A model generated the notes under the pieces. It was not told the DNA's origin. It ran no database searches and saw only the letters and a list, made by a program, of their open reading frames with translations. A stretch of DNA of 10,590 nt, from assembly GCA_023511755.1 (NCBI GenBank), contig JAIMAW010000012.1, forward strand, positions 1 to 10,590, read 5' to 3'. Positions 6,462 through 10,590 of the stretch are shown one piece after another; positions within the stretch are counted from its first letter, which is position 1; each line of letters begins with the position of its first letter. Both the position numbers and the translations under genes were made by a program. The stretch is from Candidatus Pacearchaeota archaeon (GTDB taxonomy: Archaea; Nanobdellota; Nanobdellia; Pacearchaeales; UBA284).

Positions 6462-7121
6462 CTATTTCTTCACAAGCACACTTCTCACCTCTTCTTCGAC
6501 TACTTTTCTCGTGCCTTTCTTGTCTATAACAACTACGTCAATGCCAGAGCCAGTTGGAGTGTCTCTTTGCATTGCTGCGCTTAATGCTCTTACAGCAAGC
6601 TTTACTCCCTCTTCAAGGCTCAACTCTTCTTTGTAGGAGTCTTCCAATAAACCATATGCCACAACCATCCCGCTCCCAGTGCTAACAAAATCTTTGTGTT
6701 CCAGGGCGCTACCATCGGGCCCCACCTCATAAAGCCAGAATCCTTTGTCATCGACACCACCAATCAGAAAAGCCGTCACCCCGAGTATCGGACTGAACTT
6801 CCTGATGTTTTCGTAAACAAGCATCCCGAACAAGCTAGCCGTTTCCTTAACACTCGGTTCCATTTTTGTCCTGAGCAGCTTAAGCTTCAACTCGGCCTTG
6901 GTTAGTTTTACTAACAGCTGTATATCAGAAACGCTACCTGCCGTTGTAACACTTATCTTGTCCGTTATAGGGAGCACCTTATCGACTCGTTTGTGTCCAA
7001 CGAAAATGCCCTCGCCGAGAGTCGCGCGCTTGTCAGCTGCGAGAACAACTCCGTCTTTGCATACAATCCCTATAGTCGTTGTTCCTGTCCTCAAAATGCT
7101 CTTTTTAAGTTCCTCTTCCAT
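6462..7121 (-). CDS. psmB: 20S proteasome beta subunit
   Basis: Catalytic subunit of the archaeal 20S proteasome, an N-terminal nucleophile hydrolase that degrades unfolded or targeted cytosolic proteins. The 219-aa precursor has a 13-residue propeptide ending in RTG. Autocleavage before T14 exposes the catalytic threonine of the TTTIG mature N-terminus. The active-site partners are visible: D30 in LAADKR (mature D17) and K48 in HKRVDK (equivalent to Lys33, after a two-residue insertion). STGSG (147-151) and QRDTPTGSGID (185-195) supply the conserved Ser/Asp cluster around the nucleophile. Length and motifs are ordinary, and the enzyme should be active. The start ATG lies at leaderless spacing from a TATA box. 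The alpha subunit is not in the window. Confidence 0.97.
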   Translation of the reverse strand: MEEELKKSILRTGTTTIGIVCKDGVVLAADKRATLGEGIFVGHKRVDKVLPITDKISVTTAGSVSDIQLLVKLTKAELKLKLLRTKMEPSVKETASLFGMLVYENIRKFSPILGVTAFLIGGVDDKGFWLYEVGPDGSALEHKDFVSTGSGMVVAYGLLEDSYKEELSLEEGVKLAVRALSAAMQRDTPTGSGIDVVVIDKKGTRKVVEEEVRSVLVKK

Positions 7122-7142
7122 CTTTTAATAGCAAATAATCAA

Positions 7143-7150
7143 TTATATTT
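7143..7150 (-). promoter_or_regulatory. TATA box for psmB
   Basis: AAATATAA on the minus strand, centre 7146.5, which is 25.5 bp from the A of the psmB ATG at 7121. Other AT-rich stretches (7155-7164 and a TTTATAAA-type stretch near 7180-7187) lie further upstream, so alternative start sites cannot be excluded. Confidence 0.5.
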
Positions 7151-7204
7151 CAGAATATATAATTCACACAACTTTATTTTATAAACTTTTCTATGGCTGT
7201 AATC

Positions 7205-8095
7205 TTAATCCCTGCCCTTGGTCTCGCCAACTTCTATCCTTGGCAAATCCTTATACTTCTTGCCAAAGTTATAATTCTCGCCATTAACCCCAAAATAAAG
7301 CGAGTAGCCAGCAAGAAATGCCATTCTTCTTGCGACATCATTGCCCCAGCCAAAGGGCCATGCAATCGCTATAACCCTATTTCCAAGTTTATTTTCAATA
7401 ATCTCCTTAGACTTAAAAAAATCAGCAAAAAGACGTAAGCAATAAGTTAAACTGTCTTCCCCTTTTTTCATGCTCGTAACCAAAGATTTGTTGTTGCCAG
7501 TAATTACGTGGCTGTTATGAGTGTGGCTCTGAACATCAATCAAGCCGCTTTTGTACATTTCCTTAATTTGTTTCCAAGACAAGTAAGGCCCGCTTATGCT
7601 GTCTCTAATAGCGACAGTTGTTATAAACAAGGTTGCTTTAACATTTTCTTCCAAAAGAATTGGATAGGCGTTTTTGTAAAAACATTCAAGCCCGTCGTCA
7701 AAAGTCAGCAAAGCGTATCTTGTTGTGTCAAATTCAGTTGAATCATAATTCGCAATAAGTTTTTCTAATTCGCTAACTGATATAAAATTGTATCCTTTCT
7801 TTTTCATGCTCCGAATAGTGTTTCTTAACTGTTCTTTTGTCTGGAAATATCTCTGAAAAGCAGATTTGTGAGTTTCAAGCACAATCCAGTGATAATTCAG
7901 AATAGGAACAGCCGGCCTTTCAAACTTTTTTGCGTTTTTCTCTACTTTAACTTCATTAACTTTATCTATAATTATAGAATCTTCTTTCTGAATCAATGTT
8001 TGTTGCAAGTCTAATTTTTGATTATATGGCCAATAAGGTAGAGAGGTAGGCTGTGCCTGTGATGTCAGAAACAACGCGAGCGTCTCCAGTATCAT
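7205..8095 (-). CDS. Exported NodB-type polysaccharide deacetylase, PgaB/IcaB-like
   Basis: Predicted carbohydrate esterase family 4 enzyme that removes N-acetyl groups from GlcNAc-type polymers. The 296-aa protein opens with a short hydrophobic stretch ending TSQAQP (about 2-16), which looks like a signal peptide but lacks the usual basic n-region. An in-frame TAA lies 6 bp upstream of the ATG, so no N-terminal extension is possible. A linker (about 20-60) precedes the NodB domain. PILNYHWI (64-71) resembles the YH motif of PgaB-type enzymes. LTFDDG (130-135) holds the catalytic and metal-binding aspartates D133/D134. SHTHNSH (190-196) puts metal ligands H191 and H196 at PgaB-like spacing. 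AWPFGWGN (245-252) is motif 3. The substrate is unknown; in an archaeon it could be surface or extracellular polysaccharide, or bacterial cell wall. Confidence 0.88.
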   Translation of the reverse strand: MILETLALFLTSQAQPTSLPYWPYNQKLDLQQTLIQKEDSIIIDKVNEVKVEKNAKKFERPAVPILNYHWIVLETHKSAFQRYFQTKEQLRNTIRSMKKKGYNFISVSELEKLIANYDSTEFDTTRYALLTFDDGLECFYKNAYPILLEENVKATLFITTVAIRDSISGPYLSWKQIKEMYKSGLIDVQSHTHNSHVITGNNKSLVTSMKKGEDSLTYCLRLFADFFKSKEIIENKLGNRVIAIAWPFGWGNDVARRMAFLAGYSLYFGVNGENYNFGKKYKDLPRIEVGETKGRD

Positions 8096-8115
8096 TTTTT
8101 AGCCCCTTTACCCCT

Positions 8116-8134
8116 AAAAATTAAAATAAATAAA
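8116..8134 (-). promoter_or_regulatory. AT tract: deacetylase promoter and probable tRNA terminator
   Basis: Read on the minus strand this is a T-rich run (three T-blocks broken by A) that begins directly at the 3' end of tRNA-Tyr, as archaeal T-tract terminators do. The position expected for the deacetylase TATA box (centre near 8120.5, 25.5 bp from ATG 8095) falls in its TTAATTTT part. One tract may therefore serve as terminator and promoter. Confidence 0.4.
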
Positions 8135-8273
8135 TCCCTGCGGGCGGATTTGAACCGCCAACCCCTCGGGATCTGCATTGCAACATTGCAATTGAACACT
8201 TGCGAGCGTCCCATGCATTCTTGTGGAAAGCACGAGTCTACAGCCGAGTGCTCCGCCGTTGAGCTACGCAGGG
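8135..8273 (-). tRNA. tRNA-Tyr (anticodon GTA) with 67-nt intron at 37/38
   Basis: The cloverleaf can be built completely on the minus strand. Acceptor CCCTGCG (8273-8267) pairs with CGCAGGG (8142-8136), followed by A73 at 8135 and no encoded CCA. D stem is GCTC/GAGC. Anticodon stem CTCGG (8248-8244) pairs with CCGAG (8169-8165). T arm is GGCGG-TTCAAAT-CCGCC. Loop bases CTGTAG (8243-8238) hold GTA at 8241-8239. C1-G72 and A73 are the archaeal tyrosine identity elements. The intron runs 8237-8171. CTGT (8243-8240) pairs with intron GCAG (8176-8173), leaving 3-nt bulges AGA and ATC, which is a bulge-helix-bulge site with a poor outer intron helix (relaxed form). The mature tRNA is 72 nt with C at position 38. 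Confidence 0.93.
8171..8237 (-). other. Archaeal tRNA intron (splicing-endonuclease type)
   Basis: 67 nt between positions 37 and 38 of tRNA-Tyr, bounded by the 3-nt bulges AGA and ATC around a 4-bp helix (CTGT/GCAG). On the plus strand it contains an exact tandem repeat of CATTGCAA (8176-8191), part of which overlaps the central helix strand. No C/D-box sRNA motifs or open frame are seen. Moving the splice site by one base (after A at 8237) would also give a loop, so the exact ends carry a one-base uncertainty. Confidence 0.8.
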
Positions 8274-8294
8274 TAAAATGCTAAAGAAGGATTA

Positions 8295-8302
8295 TTTTAA
8301 AA
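8295..8302 (-). promoter_or_regulatory. TATA box for tRNA-Tyr
   Basis: TTTTAAAA, centre 8298.5, is 25.5 bp from nucleotide 1 of the mature tRNA (8273). This is the same spacing as TATA box to start codon elsewhere in the window. Upstream GAAAACCT could be the BRE. Transcription would start at or within a base of the mature 5' end; base -1 is A, a better initiator than C1. Confidence 0.55.
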
Positions 8303-8437
8303 AGGTTTTCTTATTTTAGTTCTGTAGAAAATTTCTCTCGAAATATCGTGCTAAAAAGTTATGAGAATAATAAGAAACAAATTAACTAAATCAGCCCTAA
8401 TCATATAGTTAATTCAATTCTTTGATAAAGATTTTTT

Positions 8438-9235
8438 TTACTTTTTAACAATTTGTTTCTCGAAAATAACAGGAACATAATTAGCATTGAAAACAACACG
8501 ATAACCATGCAAGACTTCATTAAGAAAGAATTTATAACCTCTTTGCAAAGCTTCAGTAAAATTATCTTTGTCAATCGAAGTCAAGTCAATGAGAAGCCAA
8601 TAATTACCTTCTTCATCTTTCAAGTAATCTTCTATACCCTTTTCCTTATTTTCCTTTTCATCGATTTTAAAAATACTAACAACATGATTCTGAAACATTA
8701 TCAAACCTGCCTGGATCCTCTTAGACAACAAAAGCGAGCTGTACAATATTGCAAGATCCTCGCAATCGCCGCCCTTGTGTTTCAATGTTTGTTCCGGATG
8801 CTTAACATAATCTTTCAATGAAGCTTCTATCGGACTTTTCCCAAGTTTGCTAAGTTCATCTTCTAAAGCGATTTGTTCCCAGAAAGTTTCTTTAGAATTT
8901 CCAGGGTCATAGATATATTTTATCCCCATAGCTTTCAAAGTGTTATAAATCTCTTTGGCAATTTCCAAACTGCCTTTTTTATCAATTTTGCTTGTGAGCT
9001 CTTTGACTGCCCTTGCTTCTGGATCAATCATCGAAACATAATCCCTATAGTTGTGGCATTCAGCCAGCTTGACTTTTCTATCTTCAAAATCAAAAGAAGG
9101 CACTGCATAATAAAACTCTATTTTTTCTTGAGGAATAGCCCTCTCTTTTGTAGTATCCTTTTTAGCATACTCCTGTGAATTTCCAATTATGGCAGAAGCC
9201 ACCAAACCCAGGATTATACTTTTGAGGGATTTCAT
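8438..9235 (-). CDS. Exported transglutaminase-like (papain-fold) protein
   Basis: Predicted secreted member of the transglutaminase/cysteine-peptidase superfamily. The 265-aa protein starts with a signal peptide (basic MKSLK, hydrophobic 6-17, then GNSQ). The core has the triad in the expected order: Cys in HKGGDCEDLAIL (C158), His in FQNHVVSIF (H184) and Asp in YWLLIDLT (D217). A helical region before the core (about 90-150, including IKYIYDP and FWEQ) resembles archaeal and bacterial transglutaminase-like domains that cut or form amide bonds. No membrane anchor follows the signal peptide. The substrate is not deducible; bacterial relatives act on proteins or peptide crosslinks. The ATG at 9235 has a TATA box at leaderless spacing. 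The gene lies on the aspS strand, 71 bp downstream, but has its own promoter. The gene is visibly AT-rich, with A/T-ending codons, compared with the presenilin-like gene. Confidence 0.8.
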   Translation of the reverse strand: MKSLKSIILGLVASAIIGNSQEYAKKDTTKERAIPQEKIEFYYAVPSFDFEDRKVKLAECHNYRDYVSMIDPEARAVKELTSKIDKKGSLEIAKEIYNTLKAMGIKYIYDPGNSKETFWEQIALEDELSKLGKSPIEASLKDYVKHPEQTLKHKGGDCEDLAILYSSLLLSKRIQAGLIMFQNHVVSIFKIDEKENKEKGIEDYLKDEEGNYWLLIDLTSIDKDNFTEALQRGYKFFLNEVLHGYRVVFNANYVPVIFEKQIVKK

Positions 9236-9256
9236 AAGAATAGAAAGCTAAAATAG

Positions 9257-9264
9257 TTTATATA
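9257..9264 (-). promoter_or_regulatory. TATA box for the transglutaminase-like gene
   Basis: TATATAAA on the minus strand, with TAGTAAAA upstream. Its centre (9260.5) is 25.5 bp from the A of ATG 9235, so a leaderless mRNA is predicted. Confidence 0.6.
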
Positions 9265-9295
9265 TTTTACTATTTTAACTACTAAAGAGTAACAC

Positions 9296-9300
9296 AAAAA
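9296..9300 (-). terminator. Possible T-tract terminator of aspS
   Basis: Six bases after the aspS stop codon the minus strand reads ATTTTTGTGTTACTCTTT, a T-rich run without a hairpin. Such U-tracts are the usual archaeal termination signals and are cleaved by aCPSF1-type factors. The call rests only on position and composition. Confidence 0.3.
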
Positions 9301-9306
9301 TCATGC

Positions 9307-10590
9307 TTAAGGCGTTAATCTATCTCTGTCTCTTGGCCATATGCATGCCTCTCTTATGTTGTCAAGTTTCAGCAAAGCCATTGTAAATCTTTCCAAGCCT
9401 ATGGACCAGCCAGAGTGATATGGCGCGCCGTAACGGAAAGCATCAACATAACTTTTGAAATGTTCTGGATTCAATCCCTTGTCTTTCAATTGTCTTATCA
9501 AAACATCAGCTTTATGGACTCTTTGGCCGCCACTCGAGATTTCAATGCCTCCGAACAAAGCATCGAAGCCAGCACTAATGCCTTTTTTCTCGTCCTTTGG
9601 CCAAATATAAAATGGCTTCAGTTTTATCGGCCAGGAATGCACAAAAACAATCGTATTAGGATAAATTTCTTCGAGCTTCTTTTCAGCTTCTGGACTCAAA
9701 TCATCGCCATGCTTAATATCAATTTTCTTTTTTTGCAAAAGCAAAATTGTTTCCTCATAGCTAAGATATTTTGCCTTGGGCACTTTCAAGTCCAGGTTCA
9801 AAATTTTAAGCTCTTTTTTGCACTTCTCTATAACATTAGAAACAATAAACTTGACACAATCCTCAAGATATTTCATTACTTCCATGTCATCTACAAATGC
9901 AACTTCAATATCCATCTGTCTTGACTCGTTAAGATGCCTTATCGTATTATGCTTTTCTGCCCGCCACACAGGAACAATACAAGTGACTTTTTCTAAAGAT
10001 ATCGCGGCAAGTTGCTTGTAAAGCTGTGGCGACTGTGCCAAGAATGCCTTCTTTTCGAAGTATTGAACAGGGAATAAAGCAGTTCCGCCTTCGCTCGCTG
10101 TTGCAATAATGCAGGGCGGCTGTATCTCAGTAAATCCGTGATTGTAAAAAAATTCTCTGAACGAATGTGCAATCTCGCTCTGAATACTAAATATTGCCTT
10201 AACCCTTGCTTTTCTCAAATCAATGCTTCGATAATCAAGTCTCTTTGCCAATTCTGTAGTGATTCCTTTTTCAACAACCTGAATCGGCAGTGCCTCGGCT
10301 TTGTTAATAACATCCAAATCCTCGACTTCAATTTCAATCTTGTTATTCAAAACTTCCTTGCTTTTCACTTCTGCCTTACGAACCTTGCCCTTGACTGCAA
10401 CTACTGTCTCCAAAGTTAATCTTGAAAACAAATCAAATAATTTCTCATTTTTTATAATGCATTGAACAATCCCGGAGTTATCCCTCAACAAAAAAAACTT
10501 AACCTTGGCCAAGTCTCGCAATTCGTGAATCCAGCCCTCGAGAAAAACCTTCTCATTTTCTTTCTCTTTTATCTCGTTAATATCGATACC
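9307..10590 (-). CDS. aspS: Aspartyl-tRNA synthetase, archaeal type (N-terminus cut by window edge)
   Basis: Class II synthetase charging tRNA-Asp. The frame is open to the window edge, giving 427 visible residues; archaeal AspRS is about 430-440 aa, so only some 5-10 N-terminal residues are missing. An internal TTG (10519-10521) lies within the conserved anticodon-binding OB domain (GWIHELRD, visible residues 19-26) and is not the start. The catalytic domain shows ATASEGGTALFP and AQSPQLYKQ (about 163-193), motif 2 (VWRAEKHNTIRHLNESRQMDIEVAF, with the class II Arg), and motif 3 (GWSIGLERF ... WPRDRDRLTP) at the C-terminus. There is no bacterial GAD insertion. The His of GWIHE is what I recall for non-discriminating archaeal enzymes, which also form Asp-tRNA-Asn; this is inference. 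Convergence and spacing suggest the gene ends in its own U-tract. Confidence 0.96.
   Translation of the reverse strand, partial: GIDINEIKEKENEKVFLEGWIHELRDLAKVKFFLLRDNSGIVQCIIKNEKLFDLFSRLTLETVVAVKGKVRKAEVKSKEVLNNKIEIEVEDLDVINKAEALPIQVVEKGITTELAKRLDYRSIDLRKARVKAIFSIQSEIAHSFREFFYNHGFTEIQPPCIIATASEGGTALFPVQYFEKKAFLAQSPQLYKQLAAISLEKVTCIVPVWRAEKHNTIRHLNESRQMDIEVAFVDDMEVMKYLEDCVKFIVSNVIEKCKKELKILNLDLKVPKAKYLSYEETILLLQKKKIDIKHGDDLSPEAEKKLEEIYPNTIVFVHSWPIKLKPFYIWPKDEKKGISAGFDALFGGIEISSGGQRVHKADVLIRQLKDKGLNPEHFKSYVDAFRYGAPYHSGWSIGLERFTMALLKLDNIREACIWPRDRDRLTP

Noticed and set aside
7193-7438. 81-aa plus-strand frame antisense to the 3' end of the deacetylase gene, with a TTTATAAA-type box just upstream and several Cys residues
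   Set aside because: It lies wholly inside a well-supported deacetylase reading frame, and the box is too close to its ATG (about 10 bp) for a leaderless start. Its sequence shows no recognisable domain.
8303-8437. AT-rich gap upstream of tRNA-Tyr as a possible small RNA or attachment site
   Set aside because: No clear hairpin, C/D or H/ACA motifs, integrase gene or duplicated tRNA 3' end is visible in the window.
8432-8439. T8 run on the plus strand that might be a terminator
   Set aside because: No plus-strand gene ends upstream of it. On the coding (minus) strand it is an A-run overlapping the stop codon of the transglutaminase-like gene, so it cannot be that gene's U-tract.
9415-9924. 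169-aa plus-strand frame antisense to aspS
   Set aside because: The opposite strand encodes conserved AspRS motifs throughout. The antisense translation is rich in F, I and N, as expected from the reverse of AT-rich coding DNA.
1-10590. CRISPR arrays, insertion sequences or prophage remnants
   Set aside because: No spaced repeats, transposase-like frames, terminal inverted repeats or phage structural genes were found on either strand.

Overview
The window looks like a compact archaeal genome segment, most likely from an uncultivated, reduced (DPANN-like) lineage. Gene content is plainly archaeal: archaeal/eukaryal-type TrpRS and AspRS, a proteasome beta subunit, the KH/beta-CASP nuclease aCPSF1 (FttA), a Sec11-type signal peptidase, a presenilin-like membrane protease, and a tRNA-Tyr with an intron at position 37/38 and no encoded CCA. 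TATA boxes sit at a near-constant distance from start codons, and Shine-Dalgarno sequences are almost absent, so most transcripts should be leaderless. The lineage assignment is inference; no rRNA is present.

Layout. 1-279 (+): 3' part of a reading frame whose first residues look like a bacterial histidine-kinase H-box and whose remainder looks like the C-terminus of an RBBP9-type hydrolase, probably a contig-end chimera. 285-1427 (-): trpS. 1478-2512 (+): presenilin-like aspartyl protease, sharing one palindromic TATA box with trpS. 2462-2740 (-): 92-aa unknown protein, transcribed after signal peptidase I (2755-3264, -). 3357-4568 (+): membrane-anchored MltB-like lytic transglycosylase. 4528-6417 (-): aCPSF1. 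6462-7121 (-): psmB. 7205-8095 (-): exported NodB/PgaB-type polysaccharide deacetylase. 8135-8273 (-): tRNA-Tyr(GTA) with a 67-nt intron. 8438-9235 (-): exported transglutaminase-like protein. 9307-10590 (-): aspS, lacking only a few N-terminal codons. No gap without a gene exceeds 300 bases. The largest (8274-8437) holds the tRNA promoter and nothing else that I recognise.

How the parts relate. Two themes are interleaved. One is core information processing and turnover (TrpRS, AspRS, tRNA-Tyr, aCPSF1, proteasome). The other is the cell surface and secretion: signal peptidase I, a presenilin/SPP-like protease that could clear membrane stubs, and three predicted exported enzymes of classes that in bacteria act on peptidoglycan or amino-sugar polymers (lytic transglycosylase, polysaccharide deacetylase, transglutaminase/papain fold). 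Archaea have no murein, so these three are the most interesting content. They could remodel a glycan on the archaeal surface, or attack the wall of a bacterial partner or prey; the sequence alone cannot decide.
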